Source: Ramlibacter tataouinensis TTB310 (GTDB lineage: Bacteria > Pseudomonadota > Gammaproteobacteria > Burkholderiales > Burkholderiaceae_C). Taken from it: a stretch of 64,000 nt of DNA. The notes beneath the pieces are model-generated. The model was not told the DNA's origin. It did not search any database and saw nothing but the letters and a program-made list of their open reading frames with translations. Numbering within the stretch: the stretch's first letter is position 1; each line of letters starts with the position of its first letter. Both the position numbers and the translations under genes were made by a program. The stretch covers positions 3,670,001 through 3,734,000 of the forward strand of contig NC_015677.1 of assembly GCF_000215705.1 (NCBI RefSeq), written 5' to 3'. Below, piece after piece: positions 29,383-39,053 of the stretch.

Positions 29383-32300
29383 GTCGCGCCCCACGCGGGC
29401 GCGTGGGTTGAAACCTCTGAGGTCACACGCCAAAATCGGCGCAATTGAATTGTCGCGCCCCACGCGGGCGCGTGGGTTGAAACCCGCACGAAAGCGGCGC
29501 AGCAAGAGCTTGCTACGGAGTCGCGCCCCACGCGGGCGCGTGGGTTGAAACACGCTGTTCCAGTTGCGCCTGACTTTCGGCAACCCGTCGCGCCCCACGC
29601 GGGCGCGTGGGTTGAAACCACATAGACAGGCGCTGAGGCGTTATTCAGGACAGTGTCGCGCCCCACGCGGGCGCGTGGGTTGAAACTGGAGCGCGGCGTC
29701 GCCCTGCCCGTGCCCACGGACGTCGCGCCCCACGCGGGCGCGTGGGTTGAAACTTGTACCCCCCGGGCACCAGCACGCCGATCGGGGTCGCGCCCCACGC
29801 GGGCGCGTGGGTTGAAACGTGGATGGGAACGCCCACAGGCTGCAGGCCTGGCGTCGCGCCCCACGCGGGCGCGTGGGTTGAAACTCGTCCTGGTAGTTGC
29901 GGTCCAGTTCCGCGTCGTCGTCGCGCCCCACGCGGGCGCGTGGGTTGAAACCTTGATCAGGTACTTGTCGCACCAGCTCTTGGTGGTCGCGCCCCACGCG
30001 GGCGCGTGGGTTGAAACCACTCCTGCCGCGCCAGGAACGCGGAACGCGGCTCGTCGCGCCCCACGCGGGCGCGTGGGTTGAAACCTGAATCCACACGAGC
30101 AACCGGCTTCCCGGTCACGTCGCGCCCCACGCGGGCGCGTGGGTTGAAACTCTGCCGTGTAGGGGCGCAGCTCGCACACCCCCGGTCGCGCCCCACGCGG
30201 GCGCGTGGGTTGAAACAGTCCTTGCTACGACGTTGGGGTTGATGAGATTGGGTCGCGCCCCACGCGGGCGCGTGGGTTGAAACTCCAGCTCGTCGCGGAC
30301 GTCGTCAGCCAGGCCCCCGGTCGCGCCCCACGCGGGCGCGTGGGTTGAAACAGTTCACGTGGTGCCGGCCAGTCGGGCAGCGCACTGTCGCGCCCCACGC
30401 GGGCGCGTGGGTTGAAACAAGCGGTGGCCCGCTGCCCGGCGTGTCGCGCTCTCGTCGCGCCCCACGCGGGCGCGTGGGTTGAAACGTTGTAAAGCTGGAT
30501 CATGGCATAGGCCACGCCGCGTCGCGCCCCACGCGGGCGCGTGGGTTGAAACCACAGCTCCGAAAGGCGCGAGCTCGAACCGCTTGTCGCGCCCCACGCG
30601 GGCGCGTGGGTTGAAACATGTCGGCGTTCGGGTCGATCCAGTCCCAGCGGCGCGTCGCGCCCCACGCGGGCGCGTGGGTTGAAACTCTACCTGCACACGG
30701 CGGACGATAATTTTCTTAGTCGCGCCCCACGCGGGCGCGTGGGTTGAAACGAAGCCCTGGAGCCGCCACAGTAGGCGAAGCCCGCGTCGCGCCCCACGCG
30801 GGCGCGTGGGTTGAAACAACGACCTGGGCTAACCCATGCTGGACGCGGCGCAGGGTCGCGCCCCACGCGGGCGCGTGGGTTGAAACCCGGCGCCGACACA
30901 CCGTGCCCGTCTGAGGGGCTTGTCGCGCCCCACGCGGGCGCGTGGGTTGAAACCGCAGCAGCCCCACCATGGGCGCCATGGAGAGCCTGCCGTCGCGCCC
31001 CACGCGGGCGCGTGGGTTGAAACGAATTCATGCAGAGGGATGATGGCGCGGCCCGTGGGGTCGCGCCCCACGCGGGCGCGTGGGTTGAAACTGCCGTGTC
31101 ATTTTCAAGGCGTAAATCCACTCTCGGTCGCGCCCCACGCGGGCGCGTGGGTTGAAACGCAAAACAACTCAGGCGTCACAACTCAACACCGGTTGTCGCG
31201 CCCCACGCGGGCGCGTGGGTTGAAACGCTGAGAGGCTCGGTTACGGATCAAGAATTGACCTTGTCGCGCCCCACGCGGGCGCGTGGGTTGAAACCTGCGG
31301 TGTCAGGTCTTCGATGGGCAGGGGCGTGCTGTCGCGCCCCACGCGGGCGCGTGGGTTGAAACACGGACAGCGCCGGGATGCCCGCTTGCCACAGCGTCGT
31401 CGCGCCCCACGCGGGCGCGTGGGTTGAAACGCTTGCGCCTTGCTAGCAGCCGCTAGCGGCTTGCGTCGCGCCCCACGCGGGCGCGTGGGTTGAAACGACG
31501 TAGCCGCTGTCGTCCCAACGGCCGCTGAAGAGTCGCGCCCCACGCGGGCGCGTGGGTTGAAACCCGCCGTAGTACGCGATGGCTTCTGACTTGGTCAGTC
31601 GCGCCCCACGCGGGCGCGTGGGTTGAAACTGCGCGGCGAACGAATCGGGCGCCATGCACTCGAGTCGCGCCCCACGCGGGCGCGTGGGTTGAAACCTTCA
31701 CTCCTACAACCGAGTTATCCACCGCCCATGTCGCGCCCCACGCGGGCGCGTGGGTTGAAACAGCTCCAGTGCACATGGCTCAGACCCTCCGCACTTGTCG
31801 CGCCCCACGCGGGCGCGTGGGTTGAAACGCGCAGGCGCTGCTCGGCCTCGCGGCGAGCCTCGGGTCGCGCCCCACGCGGGCGCGTGGGTTGAAACCTCCT
31901 GAGCGACGTGCGCCGCTGGGGGCCGTGGGACGTCGCGCCCCACGCGGGCGCGTGGGTTGAAACTCGACGAGGACGTGCTCGTTGCCGCTCACAGCGAGTC
32001 GCGCCCCACGCGGGCGCGTGGGTTGAAACCTCCTGAGCGACGTGCGCCGCTGGGGGCCGTGGGGTCGCGCCCCACGCGGGCGCGTGGGTTGAAACTTGAC
32101 GCCCACTCCCCGCAGCACCACCGGCTTGCGTCGCGCCCCACGCGGGCGCGTGGGTTGAAACGCCATGCCATCCCCCGCCCCCAGCTCGGCGCCCGCCGTC
32201 GCGCCCCACGCGGGCGCGTGGGTTGAAACAAGCGTGAATTCGCGTTGCAGTTGCTGGCGGACGCGTCGCGCCCCACGCGGGCGCGTGGGTTGAAACCGAC

Positions 32301-34869
32301 GGCGTTCTAGCGGTTCTTATTTTTGTGGCGCGTCGCGCCCCACGCGGGCGCGTGGGTTGAAACACCGGCAACGTGCGCGTGCCGGACGTCACGCCTGGCG
32401 TCGCGCCCCACGCGGGCGCGTGGGTTGAAACGTCAGCGTAGGCAACGACAAGGTTAGGCATGTGGGGTCGCGCCCCACGCGGGCGCGTGGGTTGAAACCG
32501 CCGGCTGCGCCCTGGCCAGCTGCGCGGCCTGCGTCGCGCCCCACGCGGGCGCGTGGGTTGAAACTGATCCATGCTGGTCAACAGCGAGCGCAGCGCGCTT
32601 GTCGCGCCCCACGCGGGCGCGTGGGTTGAAACGGCGGCGGTGCCTTCGGCGCGAAAGCGCTGTTGCGTCGCGCCCCACGCGGGCGCGTGGGTTGAAACGA
32701 CACCGGCGAGCTGGCCATGCTGTGGGACGTGCGTCGCGCCCCACGCGGGCGCGTGGGTTGAAACCCTGCGGGGGCGTCAGGAACATGGAACCGGTGAGGT
32801 CGCGCCCCACGCGGGCGCGTGGGTTGAAACCACTCGAGGCCGTCGCTTCCGACACTTCTTCAACGTCGCGCCCCACGCGGGCGCGTGGGTTGAAACCGTT
32901 CCGGTCCGGCGCAAGCCCGGCCACCTGGTGTCGCGCCCCACGCGGGCGCGTGGGTTGAAACACGCTGCGCTATCCGGCCGACCGCGCCGCGATGGCGTCG
33001 CGCCCCACGCGGGCGCGTGGATTGAAACCCGTACGTACGGGAGCGGGAGCCGGGACGGGGGTGGTCGCGCCCCACGCGGGCGCGTGGGTTGAAACGCGGG
33101 CCAGAACGGCCAGACCTACGCGGCCGGCGCGTCGCGCCCCACGCGGGCGCATGGGTTGAAACTCGATGTCGTAGCCGGCCTTTTCCTTTGCCGCCCAGGT
33201 CGCGCCCCACGCGGGCGCGTGGGTTGAAACTTTGCCGATGTATTCCCCTCCAGCCGATCCTTGCGGTCGCGCCCCACGCGGGCGCGTGGGTTGAAACATA
33301 AAGCCCGACAATGATCGGCAAGTGTTTTTCTAGTCGCGCCCCACGCGGGCGCGTGGGTTGAAACAACAGCGCGAAGACGCTGCCCCAGGTGATCGACGGT
33401 CGCGCCCCACGCGGGCGCGTGGGTTGAAACACGTCCGCCTGCAGCGCAAGGATCTTGAACTCGGGTCGCGCCCCACGCGGGCGCGTGGGTTGAAACTCGG
33501 CCAGGGTGACTTTGCTGTGGTTGCGCGCCACGTCGCGCCCCACGCGGGCGCGTGGGTTGAAACGAGCGCACCGGGGGCGAGCTGCTCACGGCCAACGAGG
33601 TCGCGCCCCACGCGGGCGCGTGGGTTGAAACGGGGGCATGTGGTCGAGCTGCAGCACCAGCAGGCAGGAGTCGCGCCCCACGCGGGCGCGTGGGTTGAAA
33701 CACCGAGCCCGAGCCGGCCAGGGACCAGCTCACGACGTCGCGCCCCACGCGGGCGCGTGGGTTGAAACATGGAGCTATGCACGCCCCCCCAGCCCGACCG
33801 AGGGTCGCGCCCCACGCGGGCGCGTGGGTTGAAACCACTTCAAGACGTCTAGCAATGATTTTCTTTCCAGTCGCGCCCCACGCGGGCGCGTGGGTTGAAA
33901 CATCACCGGCTCGGGCAGCGCGCCCGCAAGCTCGGTGTCGCGCCCCACGCGGGCACGTGGGTTGAAACATTTGCCCCACCCCAGGGGGTGGAAACGGGTT
34001 GCGTCGCGCCCCACGCGGGCGCGTGGGTTGAAACGATAACGCGCCGATGCAGCGCGGCCTGCTGGACGTGTCGCGCCCCACGCGGCGCGTGGGTTGAAAC
34101 GTCTACCTGGTGGCCGGCGGCACCGGCCACGCGGGCGCGTGGGTTGAAACTTCTTCCTTGGCCCTGGTGGCACGCTCGGCCGCCTTGTCGCTCCCCACAC
34201 GGGCGCGTGGGTTGAAACATGCCGTGCAGCACCACGCTGCGCGGGCTCTTGAGGTCGCGCCCCACGCGGGCGCGTGGGTTGAAACACCTTCGGCGGGTGG
34301 CAGCCCACATAGGCGTCGCGTCGCGCCTCACGCGGGGCGCGTGGGTTGAAACGTAGTGGGCGCGGAGGCGCAGCGGATCCTGGGGGTCGCGCCTCACACG
34401 GGCGCGTGGGTTGAAATCACGTAGCGGGCATGGTCCGGGAACGGCGGCAGATCGCGCCCCATGCGGGCGCATAGGTGAACATCAACTCCAAGGAGACCTT
34501 AGTACGGTACGTTGGTCGCGCTCACGCAGGTGCGTGGTTGAAACGATTATCGAAATGTCTGGCAGCAGGAGTACCAAGCCGTCGTGCCCTAAGCGGGCTC
34601 ATGGACTGAAACGGCGATGACTGGAACTGGGCGGCATAGGGTCGAGGCTCGCGGGGCTTCTAGGTTGAATGCCGTTGCCGAGTTCGTGGCCAGCGAAACC
34701 GGTGATGGCGTCCGTACGGGGGCGCGGGTTGAAATTGGGACATGAACCGAATTCACCAGCGCCGGGTATAGCGTCGCGCCTACGCGGTGCTTGGATGGAA
34801 ACAGCGCTTGCGGCACTACGGACGGCAAGATGTGTAGAGGCGTGCCTCACGCGGACGCGTGGGTTAAAC
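29383..34869 (+). CRISPR. Type I-C CRISPR array, about 83 repeats
   Basis: The 32-bp repeat begins GTCGCGCCCCACGCGG and ends GCGCGTGGGTTGAAAC; CCCACGC/GCGTGGG forms a hairpin with loop GGGC. I placed repeat starts by reading, from 29383 on, at spacings of 65-70 bp, giving spacers of 33-38 nt. About 70 repeats up to 34034 are perfect or have one change (32997, 33131 and 33937 each carry a single G-to-A). From 34070 the repeats decay: a one-base deletion, a 5'-truncated copy near 34123, then copies at 34187, 34254 (perfect), 34320, 34386, 34450, 34515, 34581, 34641, 34709, 34772 and 34839 with growing divergence. Orientation is leader-left, matching the cas genes. Long open frames across the array are artefacts of the repeat. 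Confidence 0.98.
31896..32063 (+). repeat. Near-identical spacers 38 and 40
   Basis: Spacer 38 (31896-31931, 36 nt) and spacer 40 (32030-32063, 34 nt) share all 34 nt from CTCCTGAGCGACGTGC onward; spacer 38 has two more bases (AC) at its distal edge. An unrelated spacer 39 lies between them. The shared 5' edge with a variable 3' edge is expected if the same protospacer was captured twice from one PAM. Confidence 0.95.
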
Positions 34870-34921
34870 CATCTGCGCAGAGTCGTTCATCAGCCTACTG
34901 TCACGCACACAACGGAAGAGC

Positions 34922-35323
34922 TCAGGGCGCGATCTGGTCCGCCGCCGAAGCCGGCGGTCGGGCACCGGCCTGCGGCACCACCGGCGCTGTGGACGGCCGG
35001 TTGGGGTCGTACAGCACGGTGCCGGTGCCCACGCCCACGCCGGCGCGGACCGGGCCGCCGCCCACGGGGACGCTGGCGCCCACGCCCGCGCCGCCGATCA
35101 CCTGGCCGCGCTGGTTGACGCCCACACCCACCCCCACCGGACCCACGCCCGTGCCGACGCCGGCCGACACGCCACCGGAACCGACGCCCACACCCAGGGA
35201 CACCGGCCCCACGGGGATGCCGATGCCGAAGCCGACCGACGAGCAGGCCCCCAGCCCCAGCAAGGCCGCCAGCACGCACGCACTGCGGGCCGCACGGCCG
35301 GCCCCAACCCTGTGCTTGTTCAT
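34922..35323 (-). CDS. Gly/Val-repeat putative lipoprotein
   Basis: A 133-residue protein with a lipobox (LLGLGACSSVG, Cys at about residue 27). The mature part is almost entirely Gly/Val-rich repeats (GIPVGPVSLGVGVGSGGVSAG and similar), followed by a Pro/Ala tail. No enzymatic domain is present. Such low-complexity lipoproteins occur in Burkholderiales without a known role. It lies directly beyond the decayed end of the CRISPR array, and the 52-bp gap between them holds nothing recognisable. Strong Gly codon bias supports this frame, but it is a low-complexity call. Confidence 0.6.
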   Translation of the reverse strand: MNKHRVGAGRAARSACVLAALLGLGACSSVGFGIGIPVGPVSLGVGVGSGGVSAGVGTGVGPVGVGVGVNQRGQVIGGAGVGASVPVGGGPVRAGVGVGTGTVLYDPNRPSTAPVVPQAGARPPASAADQIAP

Positions 35324-35394
35324 GCGGTGATTCTGCGCCAGCGGCGCGGCGCCGCCGTGTCGGATGCCAAGCCGGCCCTGCGCAGGGTGATGCC

Positions 35395-36273
35395 TTAGCG
35401 CACCGGGTTCTCCAGCGCGCCGATGCCGTCGATCTCCACCCGCACCACGTCGCCGGGCTGCAGGTACTTGGGCGGCTTGAAGCCTATGCCCACGCCCACC
35501 GGCGTGCCGGTGGCGATCACGTCGCCCGGGTACAGGGTGATGCCGGCCGACAAGGTCTCGATCAGGCGCGGGATGCCGAAGATCAGGTCGCGCGTGCTGG
35601 CGTTCTGCCGCTCCTGGCCGTTGACCCAGCAGCGCACCCGCGTGTCCTGGCCGTCCAGCTCGTCGGCGCTGACCAGCCAGGGGCCCATGGGGCAGAAGGT
35701 GTCGAAGCTCTTGCCCATCAGCCATTGCTGGTGCCGGCTCTGCCAGTCGCGCGCCGTGATGTCGTTGACGATGGTGTAGCCCCACACGTGGGCCATCGCA
35801 TCCTGCGACCGGATGCCGCGGCCGCCGCGGCCGATCACCACCGCCAGCTCGGCCTCGTAGTCGATGGCGGTGGAGATCTCGCGCGGCACCACGATGGGCT
35901 CGTTCGGGCCGATCACGCTCTCGGGCACCTTGCTGAACAGGATGGGATGCTCCGGGATGTCGCCGCCCGACTTGGCGCTGCTGTCGAAGCCGCTGCCGGC
36001 GAACTCCTTGGCATGGGCGTGGTAGTTCTTGCCCACGCAGAAGATGTTGCGGCGCGGCCGCGGCAGCGGCGCCGTCAGCTGCAGCTGGGCCAGCGGCAGG
36101 GACGCGCCCCTTGGCGGCAGCGGCTCGCCGCGCGCGAGCAGCTCGACCAGGGGCAGCGCCCCCAGGCCGCGCTGCGCGGCGGGCAGGGACGAGAACGGCT
36201 CGACCGATCGCGCGTCCGCGCTCAGCAGGCCGACGCCCGGTTCGTTGTGGTGGCGGAAGGCAACGATCTTCAT
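35395..36273 (-). CDS. Fumarylacetoacetate hydrolase family protein
   Basis: A 292-residue enzyme of the FAH superfamily, which acts on beta-diketo or 2-hydroxy-dienoic acids in aromatic and related degradation. Marks are FCVGKNYHAHAKEF, PILFSKVPESVIGPNEPI, the metal-ligand motif DYEAELAVVIGR, and the loop GYTIVNDITARDWQ. The catalytic His of NYHAHAKE is present. It is divergent from two Bug-type binding proteins and probably shares a regulatory region with them, so the cluster may take up and degrade one organic acid. The exact reaction cannot be told from sequence. Confidence 0.88.
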   Translation of the reverse strand: MKIVAFRHHNEPGVGLLSADARSVEPFSSLPAAQRGLGALPLVELLARGEPLPPRGASLPLAQLQLTAPLPRPRRNIFCVGKNYHAHAKEFAGSGFDSSAKSGGDIPEHPILFSKVPESVIGPNEPIVVPREISTAIDYEAELAVVIGRGGRGIRSQDAMAHVWGYTIVNDITARDWQSRHQQWLMGKSFDTFCPMGPWLVSADELDGQDTRVRCWVNGQERQNASTRDLIFGIPRLIETLSAGITLYPGDVIATGTPVGVGIGFKPPKYLQPGDVVRVEIDGIGALENPVR

Positions 36274-36320
36274 GCGCGGGGCCTCATGGGGAAAACGCTG
36301 TGGGAACGGGAGCGGATCAG

Positions 36321-36330
36321 TAGCATGCTA
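36321..36330. promoter_or_regulatory. Palindrome in the divergent FAH-Bug control region
   Basis: TAGCATGCTA is a perfect 10-bp palindrome in the 93-bp gap between the divergent FAH-family and Bug genes. Its place suits an operator for a local regulator, but no regulator gene is adjacent. A 10-bp palindrome can also occur by chance. Confidence 0.3.
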
Positions 36331-36366
36331 ACAAACACGTCGCAGCCCCACACGGAGACAAACCCC

Positions 36367-37356
36367 ATGCCGCATCCCCCTTCCCGCCGTCTGCTGCTCG
36401 CGCACCTGGCCGCCGCCGCGCTGCTCGGCAGTGCCGGCACCGCGCTGGCGCAGTCCGCCTACCCCGCCAGGCCCGTCACCATGATCGTGCCCTTCCCGCC
36501 GGGCGGGCTGGCCGACATCGTGGCCCGGCCGGTGGCCGAGGCCATGGGGCGCGAGCTGGGCCAGCCGGTGGTCATCGAGAACAAGGCCGGCGCCGGCGGC
36601 GGCATCGGCATGGCCCAGGCCGCCAAGGCGCCGGCCGACGGCTACACCGTGCTGCTGTCGCTCTCGTCCTTCACCGTGATCCCCGAGGCCGACGCGCTGC
36701 TGGGCCGGCCGCCGATGTACTCGCTGGCCGCCCTGCGCCCGGTGGCCCGCTTCACCGCCGACCCCACCGTGCTGGCGGTGCGCGCCGATGCGCCCTGGAA
36801 GACGGCGAAGGACTTCGTGGAGGACGCGAAGAAGCGCCCCGGCGCCATCAACTACGGCTCGTCCGGCAACTACGGCACCATGCACGTGCCCATGGAGATC
36901 CTGGCCCAGAACACCGGCATCAGGATGACGCACGTGCCCTTCACCGGCGCGGGCCCTGCGGTGGTGGCGCTGCTGGGCGGGCAGATCGACGCCGTGTCCT
37001 CCGGCCCCGCCACCGTGCTGCAGCACGTCAAGAGCGGCAAGCTGCGCGTGCTGGGGCACTGGGGCAGCGGCAAGCTGAAATCCATGCCCGAGGTGCCTGC
37101 CCTCAAGGACGCCGGCTACGGCGCCGAGTACGCCCAGTGGTCCGGCCTGTTCGTGCCGGCCGGCACGCCCGAGCCGGTGGTGCAGCGGCTGCGCGCCGCC
37201 GCCAGGGCCGCGGCCGCCGACCCCAAGGTCAAGGAAGTGATCGCCAACGCCGGCAGCCCCATCCTGTACCAGGACACGCCGGAGTTCGAGCGCTACGTGC
37301 AGGCCGATGCCCGGCGCATGGCCGACGTGGTCAAGAAGATCGGCAAGGTCGAGTGA
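36367..37356 (+). CDS. Bug-family tripartite tricarboxylate transporter binding protein
   Basis: A 329-residue periplasmic binding protein with a signal peptide (MPHPPSRRLLLAHLAAAAL, cleavage after TALAQ). Family motifs are YPARPVTMIVPFPPGG, the VIENKAGAGGGIG ligand loop, APADGYTVLL and VPFTGAGPAVVALLGGQIDA. Bug proteins bind carboxylates or other small organic molecules. The start at 36367 matches the signal peptide. A second Bug gene follows 11 bp later. No TctA/TctB membrane genes are present, which is common for Bug proteins in this family. Confidence 0.92.
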   Translation: MPHPPSRRLLLAHLAAAALLGSAGTALAQSAYPARPVTMIVPFPPGGLADIVARPVAEAMGRELGQPVVIENKAGAGGGIGMAQAAKAPADGYTVLLSLSSFTVIPEADALLGRPPMYSLAALRPVARFTADPTVLAVRADAPWKTAKDFVEDAKKRPGAINYGSSGNYGTMHVPMEILAQNTGIRMTHVPFTGAGPAVVALLGGQIDAVSSGPATVLQHVKSGKLRVLGHWGSGKLKSMPEVPALKDAGYGAEYAQWSGLFVPAGTPEPVVQRLRAAARAAAADPKVKEVIANAGSPILYQDTPEFERYVQADARRMADVVKKIGKVE

Positions 37357-37367
37357 GGGAGAGCACC

Positions 37368-38336
37368 ATGCTGCGCAGGCACCTCGTACTCGCCCTGGCC
37401 GGCCTTGCAGCCGCCGCATCCACCCCGGCCGCGGCCCAGACCTACCCGGTGCGGCCGGTGAGGATCATCGTGCCCTTCGCCACCGGCGGTCCGGCCGACA
37501 ACTACGCACGCTTCCTGGCGCAGCGGCTGGCCGAGCCGCTGGGCCAGCCCTTCGTGGTAGAGAACCGGCCCGGGGCGGGCGCGGTGATCGGCACCGACGC
37601 GGTGGCCAAGGCGCCGGCCGACGGCTACACGCTGCTGCTGATGTCCAACGCGCACACGGTCAACGAGACGCTGGTGGCGAACAAGCCCTACCAGCTGACG
37701 CGCGACTTCGTGGGCGTGGCCCCGATCAACTACTCGGACCTGGTGCTGGTGGCCCATCCCTCGCTCAAGGCGGGCGGCATCCGCGAGCTGGTGGCCGACG
37801 CCAAGGCCCGTCCCGGCAAGCTGAACTACGCCTCCTCCGGCACCGGAACGCCCTACCACATGGCCGGCGAGCTGTTCAAGAGCATGTCCGGCACCTTCCT
37901 CGTGCACATCCCCTACAAGGGCAGCTCGGGCGCGCGCACGGACCTGCTGGGTGGCCAGGTCGACATGATGTTCGATGCGGTGACCACCATGGTGGAGCAG
38001 GTCAAGGCCGGCAAGGTCAAGGCCCTGGCCACCACCGGCAAGCAGCGCTCCGAGGTGCTGCCGGACGTGCCGACCGTGCACGAATCCGGCGTGCCGGAGT
38101 ACGAGGCCACCATCTGGCTGGGCCTGCTGGCGCCCAAGGGTACGCCGCGCGCGGTGGTCGAGCGTCTGAACGAGGCGGTGGGCAGGATCGCCCGCGATCC
38201 CCAGGTGCGGCAGCAATGGGGCCGCCAGGGCGCGACGCCGCTGGTCATGGATGCGGCGGCCTTCGACCGCTACATCCAGGACGACATCGCCAAATGGGCC
38301 CGGGTGATCCGGGCCGCCAATATCAAAGCCGACTGA
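37368..38336 (+). CDS. Bug-family binding protein
   Basis: A 322-residue paralogue of the preceding gene, with its own signal peptide (MLRRHLVLALAGLAAAAST, cleavage after AAAQ) and motifs [43 protein letters not shown] and IPYKGSSGARTDLLGG. A GAGGGAGAG stretch precedes the ATG at 37368. Its stop overlaps the start of the ModA-like gene. Sequence divergence from the first copy suggests a different ligand and not a recent duplication. Confidence 0.92.
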   Translation: MLRRHLVLALAGLAAAASTPAAAQTYPVRPVRIIVPFATGGPADNYARFLAQRLAEPLGQPFVVENRPGAGAVIGTDAVAKAPADGYTLLLMSNAHTVNETLVANKPYQLTRDFVGVAPINYSDLVLVAHPSLKAGGIRELVADAKARPGKLNYASSGTGTPYHMAGELFKSMSGTFLVHIPYKGSSGARTDLLGGQVDMMFDAVTTMVEQVKAGKVKALATTGKQRSEVLPDVPTVHESGVPEYEATIWLGLLAPKGTPRAVVERLNEAVGRIARDPQVRQQWGRQGATPLVMDAAAFDRYIQDDIAKWARVIRAANIKAD

Positions 38337-39037
38337 TGGCGGCGCTCAACATCCTCAGCGGCGGCGCGGCCCAGGCCCTGGTGGGCCGCATGCAGCCGGC
38401 CTTCACCGCGCAGGCCGGCATGGACATCGCCGGCACCTTCGGCGCGGTGGGCGCCATGCGCGACAAGCTCACGGCGGGCGAGCCCTGCGACGTGGTCATC
38501 CTGACCGAGGCCCTGGTGCACGAGCTGGCGCAGCAGGGCTGGGTCGACGGCGGCAGCGCCCGGCCGCTGGGCGTGGTGCGCACCGGCGTCGCGGTGCGCA
38601 GCGGCGAACCGCATCCCGAGGTGGCCCGCGCCGATGCACTGGCGGCGGCGCTGCGCCAGGCGTCCGGCATCTACCTGCCCGACCCGCTGAAGGCGACCGC
38701 CGGCATCCACTTCATGAAGGTGCTGCGCGCCCTGGGCCTGGACCAGTCGCTGGCGCAGCGGCTGCGCGCCTTCCCCAACGGCAACACCGCGATGCGCGAG
38801 ATGGCGCAGGCGGATGCGGCCGGCGCGATCGGCTGCACGCAGGTCACCGAGATCCTGTTCACGCCCGGCGTCGAGCTGGTGGGCCTGCTGCCCCCGGAGT
38901 TCGAGCTGGCGACGGTCTACACCGCCGCCGTCTGCAGCCGGGCCGCCGCTGCCGACCAAGCCCGGGCGCTGGTGGAGCTGCTGGCCGGGCCGCAGGCCCG
39001 GGCGGCGCGGGCCGAGGTCGGGATCGAAGCAGCCTGA
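38336..39037 (+). CDS. ModA-like substrate-binding-domain protein without signal peptide
   Basis: A 233-residue protein with a type II periplasmic-binding-protein fold of the ModA/solute-binding class: LNILSGGAAQALVGRMQPAF, CDVVILTEALVHELAQQGWV and GIYLPDPLKATAGIHFMKVL. The chain starts MAALNILSG, directly on the first beta-strand, so no export signal is visible. The ATG overlaps the previous stop by one base and no alternative upstream start is free. It may act in the cytoplasm, for example as a ligand sensor for the cluster, or be exported by another route. It is convergent with htpG, 16 bp away. Confidence 0.72.
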   Translation: MAALNILSGGAAQALVGRMQPAFTAQAGMDIAGTFGAVGAMRDKLTAGEPCDVVILTEALVHELAQQGWVDGGSARPLGVVRTGVAVRSGEPHPEVARADALAAALRQASGIYLPDPLKATAGIHFMKVLRALGLDQSLAQRLRAFPNGNTAMREMAQADAAGAIGCTQVTEILFTPGVELVGLLPPEFELATVYTAAVCSRAAAADQARALVELLAGPQARAARAEVGIEAA

Positions 39038-39053
39038 GCCGGCCGCCCGGCGG

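Noticed and set aside
29310..34349. Long open frames on both strands across the array with repeated VSTHAPAWGAT or VAPHAGAWVET units
   Set aside because: They are translations of the CRISPR repeat; the unit changes frame only with spacer length and there are no start signals or codon bias.
34387..34869. A second, separate CRISPR array
   Set aside because: The units keep the same spacing and direction as the main array and differ only by point changes, so they are its decayed end.
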